A stretch of DNA of 64,000 bases from Bidens hawaiensis (Eukaryota > Streptophyta > Magnoliopsida > Asterales > Asteraceae). Each line of letters opens with the position of its first letter. The first letter of the stretch is position 1. Under the pieces are notes generated by a model. The model was given only the letters and a program-made list of their open reading frames with translations, did no database searches and was not told where the DNA came from. Positions 37,471 to 48,924 of this stretch are shown piece after piece. Where the stretch lies: the NCBI GenBank assembly GCA_021521415.1, contig JAIQDT010000188.1:930001-994000 (forward strand). Reading direction: 5' to 3'. The translations under genes and the position numbers were made by a program.

Positions 37471-38067
37471 TGTAGGATATGTGTATCTTTGTATAGTTTA
37501 TATAATCGTTGGTGTCGAATTAAGTATGTAAGTTGTATGTTTTTTTTGTATATTGTACATTTTAATTGCTCAAAACAAGTGTAAGTTATATAATTTTGTT
37601 TATTTTTTATATTTAATTGACACATTTGTATGACATTTTTTTTATTATTTATGACAATAGACTTTCTAGATATATCAATTAAAAATATATATTATGTTTT
37701 GATATTTGTTGTTAAAAATTACGCGTTGATATATGCTAATAAATTGAGTGGAAAGAAATTGTTTTTTTTCACATAGTATTATATGAATAAATTGTATTTT
37801 TGTTGGATAAAAAGAAGAGAGTGTAAATAAGTTATAAAACTAAATTAGTGTTTTTTTCAATTATTATAGTTAAATTAGGTAGATATATTAAATAAAGAGA
37901 GTTTTATTATGGTTATATTAGTTGGATTAATTGAAAAGAGGGAGTGCATTGTTGTTGCATTTATATCTTTTTCATTTATCTTTAAGCTTTTAAAACCTAA
38001 AATAAAATTAGTGGCTCATATTTATTTTCTCGCATTTCTCGCAGTAATATTATTTCTCTCTTGAACT
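37471..38067. other. AT-rich spacer
   Basis: No coding frame, RNA gene or clear repeat seen on either strand. Confidence 0.5.
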
Positions 38068-38535
38068 TAAACCTATATATATATATATATATATATATGG
38101 GTGGGTTATAATAAAAAGAAATAGTTTTCTAGAAAAAGTAAGAATAAATCTAAACCATTGGATCTATGATCTAGTGGTTGAGATTGGTAGTTTTTAAAAT
38201 ACCAAATAGTTTCCTAGGATCTAAGATTTAGGTTACATAGTTTCCTAACTCTAAATTTTATGTCATTCATACTCTTCATACAAAACTATATCTTTTTATT
38301 TTAACCATTTTCTATATATATATATATATAGGTTCAAATAAAAAATAATTGTTTTGTAAGAAGTGTGAGAATGCTTTAATATATAGTATACCGCCTAAAT
38401 AGGACACTGAAACATTTAAATAGAAAACTATACAACTTTTTAGAAACTACCAATCTCAACCACTAGAACCTAGATCCAAGAGTGTACATTTATTCTTATG
38501 TTTCTAACAAAACTATTTTTTTTACATTAACACTT

Positions 38536-38580
<45 letters not shown>
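38068..38580. mobile_element. Pair of inverted MITE-like elements bounded by (TA)n
   Basis: Sequence at about 38100-38210 is the inverse of about 38410-38520; the shared core contains GGTTGAGATTGGTAG on one side and CTACCAATCTCAACC on the other. Each copy is bounded by TATATA tracts (38070-38098, 38314-38330, 38537-38579). This suits short TA-targeting elements or one larger foldback. Confidence 0.6.
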
Positions 38581-38581
<1 letters not shown>

Positions 38582-38914
38582 AAGGGATCTTTTGAGAGCT
38601 TGATGAGTTGTAAGAACTCAATATGGACCACACATTTAATTAAATGATATGAAATATATGGTTGAGAATAAATCTGATTATAAATTAATTATGAGAGAGA
38701 ATAAAGATTCTTGATGATTACGCAAGTTTAAATATTAGTTACACATGTGTAATAAGTCGATTCGGTATGTAAAAAAATACTGTAATTTTTTTACGTTACT
38801 TACGCTTACGTATTACACATGTGTAAAAAAAATTCAAAATAAAATTTCGTTACGTTGAGTTCTTTCGAGTTCTAATACTCAAAATGATTCTCAAAAGAAA
38901 TTAATAATATATAT
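38581..38914. mobile_element. MITE-like element with imperfect TIRs
   Basis: Left end has CTTTTGAGAGCTTGATGAG and GAACTCAA; the right end is the approximate inverse (GAGTTCTTTCGAGTTC, then ATGATTCTCAAAAG). Two ACACATGTGTAA palindromes lie inside. Flanked by TA-rich tracts; the family is not identified. Confidence 0.5.
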
Positions 38915-38915
38915 A

Positions 38916-39439
38916 CTAGTTTTTATCCCCCTGTATTACGGGGGTTGTCTTATATTATTTGTTTCGAATATTTATTATTTTTTGAATTTTTAATTTTTTA
39001 TTGTATGAAAGTTAATAATATACTTATGGTTTGATGATAAATTATTTCATAAATAAATGAGATGTTATAACCCCACTTAAAAGTTATATGGGTTTGATGA
39101 GACCCAAGACCCGTTTATTTTTTTTACTATAAAGTTGGTTTTTTAATTATAAATAATATATATCTTTTTTTAAATAAATCAGTTATTAATTTATAGTATA
39201 TCCCTACTTTATAGGACTTTTATATTAAATATTTGGTGAGATTGAATTTTATTTTAATGAGATGTTATAACCCGTTTATGAAATATATGAGTTTGATAAG
39301 ACCCATACCCGTGAATTCGGGTCAAATGCATGAAAAGTCTCCATTTAAAAATCAAACAAATCTGGTGACTCCAAAAAAGGGGGAGCGACCACATCGCGAC
39401 ACGTATGATTTTTAGGTTTTCGTTTATATATATTATAGA
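38916..39439 (-). mobile_element. Non-autonomous Helitron 1
   Basis: On the minus strand it ends in a hairpin (CCCCC-GTAATAC-AGGGGG type), then ATAAAAA and CTAG, followed by host T; the 5' end starts TCTATAATATATA after host A. These are the Helitron rules: TC start, hairpin plus CTRR end, A/T insertion, no TIR or TSD. A related copy is at 50626-51342. Internal ~90-bp repeats contain GATGTTATAACCC. Confidence 0.8.
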
Positions 39440-40406
39440 TATAAGGGTTCAAATAAGAGTAAGAAGTTTCCTATGAATGGTAAGAACCAATAAAATTTTG
39501 ACATTTGACATTACAAATTATGGTGAAAGAACAATTCTAATAAACTATGTCGGTTATAATAATGAAAGAGTAATTCTACGAAACTATGTTGGTTAATGGT
39601 AATTTTAAATCTCAACAATTTATTAACATGATTCAATGACTATGATTTATTTCTAATCTTTTTATGAAACTATTTATTTTTAGGATAACCCTCCCATATA
39701 AGTGTGTGTTTCGAATATATACACCAGACTTGGGATTTTTTTGCCATCTCTAGTTATAGTGTGTACCGGTAACGTTTTTCATGCTTGATAAAATAAAATT
39801 AAACACAAGATAATGATCTTAATATTCTTGTTTAAAGAAAGCACTATTATTCCCCACAAAGCACCAAGTTCTTGAACTATCTTATTATTATAATTTTTAC
39901 TTTATGTCCCTTTAATAAAGTTAAATTAGATACACCGCATAACTCATGAATCACGTGAAAAGATTAAAAAAAGGATTTGTATGACATGTTCAGCCTAATT
40001 TATAGAGGAATCGTATATATAGCCCAAAATTTAAAGTTATGTATGATTAAGGTACCTTCAACCAAACCAAACCAAACCAAACCAAGTGATTATAGATTCA
40101 AAACTCAACTCAATTATGGTGTACGATGTGTGAGTTACCCTTAAGCGACAGACCCATGAAAATTTTCCATAAAGGGTCGGAAATTTTGTCATTTGACTAT
40201 CGGTATACACTCACAAAAGTCGGTCGAGATTTTCACACTATAGTAACTAAAAAACTTTTTCTGTAGGGGCCAACCCTGTTTCCCTTTGAAAAAACTGATT
40301 AACACCAAAAAAACACTAAATCAGGTGAATGATCTTGATTACATGCATCCGTAACATTTGGTTTGGTTTTGTGCTTATGAGTTAACAAAGTGAATATACA
40401 CTTTAA
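39440..40406. other. Spacer downstream of the SPEAR-type gene
   Basis: AT-rich, with a short AACCAAACCAAACC array at about 40060-40085. The part next to 40406 probably holds the gene's 3' UTR and polyadenylation site, which I could not fix. Confidence 0.5.
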
Positions 40407-42424
40407 CTAGAGCGAAAGTCTTAGCTCTAAATCCAATTCTTGACCGCCATTAATTGAATCATAATTGTGACTGCTTGATCCCATAGAATCACTCCATTTC
40501 TTCTCTCCAAGTGAATCCTATACGTATTACACAGAAAAAAAAGGTCATTGATGCACATGTTGGAGAAACAGTTGGCAACCAATTTATAACTCAAAGTAGA
40601 TAACAAGCTGAATTTTGATGAACTCGTGGGCACTCTCTATATGTTAAAGATCAAAACTCAAAGTCGACGGACATGTAAAACATTACTCAAAAGAAACTAT
40701 ATGCATGGCCTACAATCTTGCAATAGAAAATACTAAGAGACTTCTGGGGTAGTCCGAGCCACCATTATGTTGTCAACAGCACAAGACTAGATTTCCACAA
40801 GATATATATTGTCACATTATTGTTTTCTTTTCTATCTGTTACAACTATATATGTGTCCAACTTATATATCATTTTTGAAGACTTTGATATTATTAAAAAA
40901 TCTGACAAATTCCAATGACCGGGGTTAGTGGACCACTTACTCGATCCCCCCTTGGTTCCATTTGTACAAATAAGATATATGTATCTATGCATGTGTATGA
41001 TTGTACGCATACCTCTAGTTGGAAGAGATGCATAGTTAATCCTGGTTTTGCATAGTGTTCAGCCTCAAATGTGACATTGCTTGCGTTCCATCTGAATCAA
41101 ATACACAGGTTTAGAGAATTCAACATATGGAAATATAATCCTCGGAAGCAAACACATTTTGAAGATAATAAAGTATAGTGTCCGTGCTACAATAAACATA
41201 TTAACACCAACATTATTGACGGATCTAGCCTTATAGAAAGGGGGCTATGTGCGACCAATAAAAAGTATAGTTAGCATAAGTAGACAAATAGAAATTAGAA
41301 ATTTAAATAGACATACATTAATTAGAAATTAATCATCATTTTCGCAACCCAATAATTTTCACAATGTTTATTTTGTTTAAGTGATATTTTCTTTTATTTC
41401 TAGATATAGTTTTTTTTTTTTTTACATTATTATAATTTATTGTTTAGTTTTGCTTGTTTATGTTAACTATACTTTGATTTGAGTTACATTCTGTATGAAA
41501 GCCCTATTTCACCCATTTTAATGTTAACCAACCAGATTTTTTGGTCTATTAAAAGTTCATGCATATGTCACCATGTACCACTTAAGAACACATAAAAGAT
41601 TGAGCCATGTACATGTAGATTATTTTAGTAAAAATAGTTAAACTATAAACATATACAACACCAAGTTGGTGATTATTACCGAATCTTAAAACTCGTAATA
41701 ATTTGTACAAATTATTATAGGAACAACATGTAAGAAATTTTAAAATATATTTATCCAAACAAAAATACATATATATTTTATGGGCGGAGGGAGTGTAAGT
41801 TAATTATCAACTTGCTACTTAATAATGTAAAGACTTGTACCTTGGGTCTCTGCTAGGCTGTGACTGAACATATGCTACGTTTGATCTTTCTAGTTCGCCC
41901 ATACCCATCTGCAAATCGATAGCAAATTTAACGAACTTTGAGAATGATTCATGTTAATGGATTTCTACATAAACAAAAAATTATATTCAACTGAATGAGA
42001 AAGAAGATGATGAACAGGTTGTTTGAATCGTGATATTCTTCAATACACGGTATACACACACATACATATTACATTCATAATATGTGATCTAGTCGGTTAT
42101 GTAATGCACCGGATCCCATCATAACTTGGGACATACAGACCGGTAAAACAACAATAGCAGTTCAAAATCAATAAAGCCGTAATATGCGTTTTATGTAGCT
42201 ATTGGTAAAAAGAAAAACAAAAAATCGATAGATATACACACCTGGGGATGAATATTATTTGGATGATACCCCATTTGGGTATGCAGCCTAATCTTCTCCA
42301 GCTGTGCAACACCAAGGCCTCTTTGTGGTTGTTTTGGTTTGTCTGAATTACTCTTTTTCCCTTTTCTTGAAGATGAGGCTTTTGCAGATCGCTCATTTCC
42401 CGTGGCATCTCCGAAATAGTTCAT
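40407..42424 (-). CDS. SPEAR/TIE-type EAR-motif transcriptional repressor, four exons
   Basis: Exons on the minus strand: 42424-42242, 41908-41841, 41091-41013 and 40517-40407. All junctions have GT/AG, the phases fit, and the joined frame is 441 nt (146 residues plus TAG). Exon 1 carries the family signature KPKQPQRGLGVAQLEKIRL (residues 29-47), preceded by a Ser/Lys-rich RKGKKS stretch. The C-terminus ends in an EAR motif, LDLELRLSL. This pairing is known from SPOROCYTELESS/NOZZLE and its SPEAR/TIE relatives, nuclear adaptors that bind TCP factors and recruit TOPLESS corepressors. Exon 4 also has the S-M-G-S-S-S-x-N segment typical of SPEAR proteins. At 146 residues it is somewhat short because exons 1 and 2 lack much of the variable middle region. 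A neighbouring Harbinger element lies about 250 bp upstream. The last junction could vary by a few codons. Confidence 0.87.
41092..41840 (-). other. Intron 2 of the SPEAR-type gene
   Basis: 749 bp, AT-rich. It includes a GGGCGGAGGGAGT word at about 41780 resembling a Stowaway terminus and a segment around 41215-41260 resembling dispersed repeat sequence. No second Stowaway end was found. Confidence 0.6.
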
Positions 42425-42671
42425 CTTTAAGACGTATATATTTCCTCCTATAAAATGATCACACTTGTGTATGTATATATGTTCAAAGTTTTATGAAAAA
42501 CAAATGGAGAAGATAGAGAGATGTGGGCAAAATTGGTTCCCTTTTAAACCTCAGTATTAATTTACAACATCGCTGGATATCAGATTGCATTAAGATGGAG
42601 TATTATAAAATAGTATCCCACATGATTTGTTTACATATTTATGTATATTTTATGCTCTTTTCTCACTCTAA
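42425..42671 (-). promoter_or_regulatory. 5' UTR and proximal promoter of the SPEAR-type gene
   Basis: Only about 247 bp separate the start codon from the Harbinger insertion. Minus-strand TATA-like words occur near 42450 (TTTTATAGG) and 42473-42480 (ATATATAC); neither can be chosen with confidence. Confidence 0.45.
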
Positions 42672-42888
42672 GGCTGAGGGGTGTGGAGCGCGAGAAAGGG
42701 CGCGTGAGCCCATCCGCTCGCGCCCCGGGGCGCGAGCACCACACCACCGAGGCGCGAGAGGGGCGCGAGAGGGGCGCGAGCGCGGAAATCCAGGCAGGCG
42801 CGGATGGGCTAGCGGCTGGGATAACGCGAGAAAGGCCTGGGAATGCGTAAATAGAGCCGTTGGGCTCGTTTTTTATTAAAAAAAAATT

Positions 42889-43000
42889 TACTTTCTCTAT
42901 AAAACCTATATCAAACACAAACCAACAACAATATAACATACAATTTTTTTTCTCTATAAAACCTATATCAAACCCAAACCAACACCAATATCACATACCA
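42889..43000. repeat. Tandem ~60-bp repeat in Harbinger leader
   Basis: Two copies of a unit starting TCTCTATAAAACCTATATC, ending in ACATAC; the TATAAAA could serve as a promoter box for ORF1. Confidence 0.8.
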
Positions 43001-43061
43001 ATATCACATACCACACCCAAAACCCAAAATCACCCCATCTTCCAAACCTTTTTTTAAAAAC

Positions 43062-44226
43062 ATGGCTGGAAATTGGTACCCAAACCTAGATTCAGATTAC
43101 AGTTACGACGATTTATGGTCGGCACCGGACCAAGCGATGTTTTATTCGGGGTCGCAACAATCATCCGGCTTTCAACCATCCAACATACAACCGTCTCCTA
43201 ACTTTGTAGTTCCGGAGACACAAGAACCAGAAGGTGAAGCTGCGGGACAAAGAAGACGCGTCCACCGGAAAAAACAAGTTGCAACGGACGGGTCGGGTTC
43301 GGCTTCGACTGGAAGGACGAAACGGAAAACCACTCCGTGGTCATCGGATGAGAAGGAAGCCCTGTGTCGGGCTTGGATAGTCATTTATGAGGATCGGCGT
43401 TGCGGTAATTGTTTTAAACGTTTTTAAAAATGATTTTTAATAAAAAAGTTAAATAAAAAAGTTAAATGACTTACAAATTTATTTATGCATTTTGCAGCGG
43501 ACTACCAAAAGAGCAAGGTCTTTTGGACAAAGGTTAGGGAGACGTTCTATTCGCTCGTTGGGAGTACAGAGCGGAACGCCAATATGATTTCGGGTCGGTG
43601 GACCGAAATCAGAAAATTTGTCGGCTTGTTTACTAATCTGTTCAACAGGAACGCCGGTCGTATGAGACCAAGTGGCAGTGACGATTTGGCGGTTTATAAT
43701 TTCACTGTCGAAGAGTGGAAGCAGGAGTGCCTGCGGAGGTATGGGACGGTGAAGACGTGGGACGGTGTAAAGGTGTGGGAGAGGTTGAGAAGGTGTTCTA
43801 AGTGGGTTGAGCTGGTGGCGCCGGACCTTGATGCGGAAGTAGGGCCGAAACGGACTAAAACTAGTTCGTCTGGAGCGTATAGCACTTCCGCCGGGTCGGA
43901 TTGCCGGGTTGGATTCGACCTAAACGTTGCGGGGGAGGAAACGTCTTCACCGCCGAGGAGGCGGCCATTGGGAAGGGACGCCAGGGGGAAAAAACCGGCT
44001 AAGGGGGAAGCCGTAAACATCAACGATCTTGTTGAATCCCTCAATAAATTCAACAAAACCATGGAGGTGGTCTCTAATGACAAAAAGGAAAAAAAAAAGA
44101 ATGAGAGATTTGGACTTCCTTACAAGAGACTTCAGTAACCTAAATCCGGTCGACCAAATGCTGATGGAAAAACAAAAGGAACGTATCCGGAAGAGGTTGA
44201 TCGAAGAAGACCAAGCCGAAGAATAA
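43062..44226 (+). pseudogene. Harbinger ORF1 (Myb/SANT-like DNA-binding protein), frameshifted near end
   Basis: Two exons: 43062-43404 and 43498 onward, with GT at 43405 and TTTGCAG before 43498, joining in phase. The N-terminus is Ser/Gln-rich and a basic stretch (R-R-R-V-H-R-K-K) follows. The W-S-S-D-E-K-E-A-L-C-R-A-W motif begins a Myb/SANT-like domain, continued by F-W-T-K-V and R-W-T-E-I-R-K-F in exon 2. Harbinger ORF1 proteins help bring the transposase into the nucleus and onto the DNA. The frame stops at 44138, but the other frame from about 44100 to 44226 reads the expected C-terminal segment (D-F-S-N-L-N-P, then a basic helix). A run of ten A at 44089-44098 is the likely site of the one-base slip. 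Confidence 0.78.
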
Positions 44227-44533
44227 GAATAATGTTTTTTTTTAGTACTTTAATTTTTTTTTTAGATATTAAAGTGTTTTTTTAATTAATGTGTGTTTTT
44301 TTAAATAATTTATGAGTTTTTTTTAATAATACGTTTTTTTAATACATTTATAAAAAAATAAAAAAAAAACCGCTCGCGCCCCCTCTCGCGCCCCTCCACA
44401 CCATGTCCCGGGGCGCGAGCACCACAACCAACACCCATCTTATCAAGTTTCTCTCTCTGCCACACGTCACAATATTATTGGCTGGCGCCCCCACTCGCGC
44501 CCCCTCTCGCGCCCCCCACACCCCTCAGCCTAA

Positions 44534-44634
44534 ATTAAAAGGGTTCTCGAGATACATATAATGCGTATTAAATAATATGGTTATCCACTCACCTCAGATA
44601 TTGAGTTTTTTATATTAAAAATAGAAGGATCAAA
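44534..44634. other. Short spacer after the Harbinger element
   Basis: Host-type AT-rich sequence, no feature seen. Confidence 0.4.
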
Positions 44635-45163
44635 TTACAATAAAGAGATAGGTAAGCGAGCAACAAGCTGCGCCGCCACCCCCCTTTGAATGGCAAAACC
44701 GATCCTACTGAAAACAAAGTTATCGTTCTTCGGCGTCGATAAGTTACTGTGCACGACCCGCTGAACTCTTTTTAGAAACGCAACAGCATCGGAGGCAAGA
44801 GACCCAAATGTGTCAAAAGCAAAAGGAATGAAGGCGTGTTGATTCTCCACACACGTCTTCTCGTGCTTAGCAATTTTTCCTGCTTCTACCTTTAACACGG
44901 CATGCCTAGCAACAAACCCGGTGTCCCTAAGCCCGACAAGAGGAGACACCCCAGTAAGGTCCACACAAGCATGCTTCCCCCGCCCATCCAAACACAAGAA
45001 TGTCCGCTGGTCGGAGAGTAGACCTTCCTTCACGTGGATCCGACAAGAAATTCACATGAGCCTCTTTTCTTACCGAGATTCCCGCCCGTTTTAACACATT
45101 CCAAAGGATATCTTTGACCAAATCATGTATATGGTTATGGATTCTTAGGATGTGATTGTCCAT
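44635..45163 (-). pseudogene. Repeat-borne protein fragment of unknown family, copy 1
   Basis: Two overlapping minus-strand frames (45163 to about 45000, then about 45030 to 44635) join across a frameshift. Readable motifs are R-P-A-D-I-L-V-F-G-W, then H-A-C-V-D-L-T-G-V-S-P-L, then A-K-H-E-K-T-C and F-I-P-F-A-F-D-T-F-G, ending in Q-R-V with A-A-Q-L-V-A-R. I recall this as a common plant repeat family with poor annotation. The D...D-x-T...K spacing resembles a restriction-endonuclease-like (PD-(D/E)XK) fold as found near reverse transcriptases, but this is inference. A shorter homologous piece is at 48925-49140. Confidence 0.55.
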
Positions 45164-46117
45164 TATTTGAACTCATTAAATATAGATGAGATCATTGCAA
45201 TAAAATATGCAATCATGAAATCTTTTGAATATCCCCCACTCTCCTTCTATAGCGCGTTTAGTATCTTTTGGAAGATAAAACCACACATTTCTCTATACAC
45301 AAACACAAATATTCATAGTTGATATATTGCTACTTTGTACCAACTATGGTTTTATCAATGTGTGATTATTGTGTATACTATCTACATAGACGACTGCTTG
45401 AGCTATGGTAATAATAATTAAAAGAAAGTGTTTCTTGCAAAATAGCAACATGATTAACATATAACTTCATCTATATTGGACTCGCATACGTGAGGATCAA
45501 TTACATTAAAAATTTGTGTATATATATAACCACATATATATATGCATGTGTGTGTGAGGTTTCTAAAGTTCATCAGTGATTACCAAAAACAATTAAAAAA
45601 TGCTTCAAATTACATATAGAAGATTGATCGATTGTTAAGAGACAAACTTTGTGAGGATGTGCCTTTAACATATCAAAAAGTATGCATTGTGGCCTTACAT
45701 TGAGAAAGTCCAGGATCGCATAAATTAGCAGGGAATTGGATTGCAAAATATAAGTATCGACTAGTATTAGACAGGTAATTAAGCTTATCCATTGACCACT
45801 AACCGCCAATATTGCATTGGATCATGATACAGGATTCCTTCAGAATTTGAAAGCTATGAATGTTCGAGAAGAGGACACAAAGCCATGGAAACTCATCCGC
45901 TTGAACTTAAAAAATATCAAAAACATACTTCCACGAGTCATGACAATGCTAGTAGAGTTTTTAAAAAGCATTTCCAAAGTTAGTGTTATATATCACAACA
46001 ATCACCATCATCACAACCAAAGCTATTTTAATCAGCTTTTCAGCTATATTTTTCTGGTTACAATATAAGTCGGTTATTTCTAAGTTGTTCGTTAGTTATC
46101 GTTTATCATTTTTGAAT
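45164..46117. other. Spacer, possibly decayed copia LTR at its end
   Basis: AT-rich. The final part should contain the LTR belonging to the primer site at 46118, but no LTR termini or second copy were found. The small open frame at 45817-46068 resembles nothing I know. Confidence 0.4.
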
Positions 46118-46130
46118 TGGTATCAGAGCC
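46118..46130 (+). other. Primer-binding site of a copia remnant
   Basis: TGGTATCAGAGCC. The gag fragment that belongs to it starts at 47604, separated by the foldback element. Confidence 0.8.
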
Positions 46131-46300
46131 CGGTTCAAGAACGTGATAATTAACGATTCGGCCAACAAAGAAGGTGTTTCAATCGAACAAGTTTGCTTGA
46201 TCTCCTGAATCAGTTTGCTAAAACAAAATACTAAAGCTCTTCGAGATTTTTTTTTTTTATGCTAGAAAAGGTGTCTTTGCAAAAAATAAATAAATAAATA

Positions 46301-47475
46301 AGTGGTTTTATGTGACTGAATTTATTTTAAGTGATATTAGGTAATCATCTATCTCAGTTAGAGAATTAGGATGACACTTCAGTAATCTTTCCAAGTGTCA
46401 GTCCATATCATTCAAATTATCATCCATATCATCGCATGTGTGATGTGACATGACATGTGGAAGACTCTATCTCAGATAGAGGATTGTGAATAAAAAATTT
46501 ATAAAATATACATGTTAGTAACAAAACCTACTAAATAATAATATTAACAATAATAACCATAATAATATGATTAAAAATCATATATTAACGATAATATTTG
46601 TAATAACTGTAATAACAAAATTAGTAATTTGATAATAAAAACTATAATAATATTTGTAATATCTATTTAGTTAAATGTGTTATAGATGTTAAAAGCATTT
46701 AATAATATATGATTCACTTTTATAATAACACTACAATTAAACTACAATAATAAAAATAATACAATACAACAAAATATAGTATTAACTAGTGACCAACATG
46801 TCGCCTTAAAAAACTCCTTGAATTACTTTAAAAATTTTGACATATATAGGGAAATGTGACACTATAAAAGATTTAAGTAAAAAGTTTCAAAATAATTTGC
46901 TTGGTTTTTTGAGGTTATATCTTGGTCATCCACTAATATTGTATTTTGTTGTATAGTTTTTATGTTGTATTATATTTTAATTGTATTTTATATAAGTATA
47001 TTACATTTTATAAAAGCATGTCATAAATTATTAAATGATTTAACATATACAACACATATTTAACTAAATAGGCTGGAATTCTTATTAAGGTTTATGAATT
47101 CTTATTAAGGTTTATTATTATTACTTAGAATATTTATTATTATTATTATTTTTATTATTATTATTATTATTATTGACTTACAAGTTTTGTTATTATAATT
47201 ATTATGAATATTATCATTAATTTACGATTTATTATTATTAGTATTGAGCAGGTTATTTCTATACTAATATGACTATTTATAAATTTTTTATTTTTTTCAT
47301 AACCCTCTATGTAAGATGAAGGATTCCACATGTTTTGTCACCTCATACTTTCGATAACATGGACGACCACTTGGATGATATAGACCGTCATTTGGAAAGG
47401 TTGATGAGGTGTCACCCTAATCCTCTATATGATATAGAGTATTACCTAAAATCACTTAAAATAAAGTCAACCACC
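46301..47475. mobile_element. Foldback element with long inverted repeats
   Basis: The left end (AGTGGTT, then TTATTTTAAGTGATATTAGG) is the inverse of the right end (CCTAAAATCACTTAAAATAA, then AACCACCT). Symmetry goes on inwards: AGAGAATTAGGATGACAC against GTGTCACCCTAATCCTCT, and at the centre ACAAAATATAGTATTAACTA against TAATATTGTATTTTGT. So most of the 1.17 kb forms two arms around a short centre near 46800-46920. It has no coding. No clean target duplication could be assigned. Confidence 0.75.
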
Positions 47476-47603
47476 TAAAAACATTTTTCTTTTTTTAAAC
47501 TCGCCTATTCTAGAAAAAATCGCTCTGTGAGTGGGGTTGAATTTTGTTTTATTTCGGTTCGTTCAATTGTTGCTTTTTTCAAACAAGTTGGGTTTGAGCA
47601 GGC

Positions 47604-47930
47604 ATGGGTGACTCGACTCCACCACCGCCACCAAAGGGGAAAGAGAACAGGTCGTCTTCCGTTCAATGTCCAATATTAACTACAACGAACTATACCGTGT
47701 GGGCTATGAGGATGAAACTTGTCTTAAGAGTTCACAAAGTTTGGGACACCATCAACATGGGTGTCTCTGATGAAGACAAAAATGAAATTGCTACGACCTT
47801 GTTTCAATCGTACCCAAAACCTTGATTATGCAAATTGGAGATCAAGAAACCGCTAAAGCTATGTAGGATTCGATTAAAACCCGACACTTAGGTGCCATTG
47901 GTTTTGAAGATGTTGTGTAAACACTATTTA
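47604..47930 (+). pseudogene. copia gag fragment
   Basis: Begins with ATG and reads the usual gag start ([11 protein letters not shown], then K-V-W-D-T-I) to a break near 47822; sequence to about 47930 continues in another frame (I-G-D-Q-E-T-A-K-A-M, then I-K-T-R-H-L-G). These are UBN2/DUF4219 gag motifs. Nothing of pol follows, so the element is truncated here. Confidence 0.78.
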
Positions 47931-48065
47931 ACTGTTTTAAAATAGTCATTTTCTGTACCAGTGTGTATTAGAATTTCTCATTTAATATCAAGTAAATCCG
48001 AGTTTACTAAAATAATGTTGATGACACTAAAAGTACCCATATTATATTAAAATATTACGGGTTTT

Positions 48066-48178
48066 GATCAAATACAAAAGAAATTAACGTGCTACATAAC
48101 TACTCTATGATGTAATAACATAATTACTCTACTTGATTATTACAATTAATACGTTAATTTCATTTGTAAGTTAACTTT
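48066..48178. mobile_element. Hairpin MITE copy 1
   Basis: Begins CAAATACAAAAGAAATTAACGT and ends ACGTTAATTTCATTTG, with a GTAATAACATAATTACTCTA centre. Related to the better hairpin at 58366-58484. Confidence 0.65.
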
Positions 48179-48924
48179 CCCCAAGATATTACTTCTTACT
48201 TTTATCTTTATCCTACTCACGTACCTTAGTGTGAGGTGATGGTACAAGACGGGAAAGAAGAATACTATATGTACCACTTAGAGAAAGTGAAGTATGATTT
48301 ATCATAGAGATGAACTCGGTACTGAACCGGCTGTACTGGTATTCATAACTCTGATCCTGATTTTCAAAATCGTGGTACCGATAACGGTGTCAATATTGAA
48401 GTAAAAATTTGGGAAAAACAAATACCGAATCATACCAATCTCTAAACATAAAAAATGGGTACCAATTTAATACAGGTTCAATAACCGTACCCGTTAACTC
48501 ATCCATACTTATAACATCATCCAAGAATATAAAGGGACGCCAATTTAATACAGGTTCAAATCACGTGGAAGTTCAGATTTTTACATGCTTTCTATAATCT
48601 GTTGAAGACAGATATTCCTATTTACACACTTTCTACTTGATTCATTTATAGTTATATATATATACTTCATATACTATCGTGTTACCTTTATATTTTTGGA
48701 TTGCCCTAATTTGTTTATTATTTTTGTATGGATGGAGACACACACACACGTAGATCCTTAAGTAGTTTATTGAAGAGTGAAGACACGTTTATTTATTTCC
48801 AACCCGATCGATCGGCTGGGAGATTTCATTCCATTTCAACCCTATTCTTTGTTCTTTCTTGAACATTCTTTTAAGGGTAATCAAATTTTCGAAGGGAAGT
48901 GTTTAAATATCAAAACGGAAGGCA
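48179..48924. other. Spacer without recognised genes
   Basis: Contains two near copies of ACCAATTTAATACAGGTTCA-like sequence (about 48459-48480 and 48539-48560) and a short CA repeat at 48737. Nothing else supported. Confidence 0.45.

Larger units (their letters stand above)
42672..44530. mobile_element. PIF/Harbinger-type element, TSD TAA, no transposase
   Basis: 1859 bp with terminal inverted repeats GGCTGAGGGGTGTGG at both ends and TAA at 42669-42671 and 44531-44533. TWA target sites are characteristic of PIF/Harbinger. The sub-terminal DNA is unusually rich in GCGCGAG/CTCGCGC words. It carries an ORF1-type gene but no DDE transposase, so it is non-autonomous. Confidence 0.9.

Noticed and set aside
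41779..41793. Stowaway-type MITE terminus in intron 2 of the SPEAR-type gene
   Set aside because: Only one GGCGGAGGGAGT end was found; no opposite TIR or TA duplication.
42523..42939. Overlapping Arg/Gly/Ala-rich open frames on both strands
   Set aside because: They come from the GC-rich terminal repeats of the Harbinger element.
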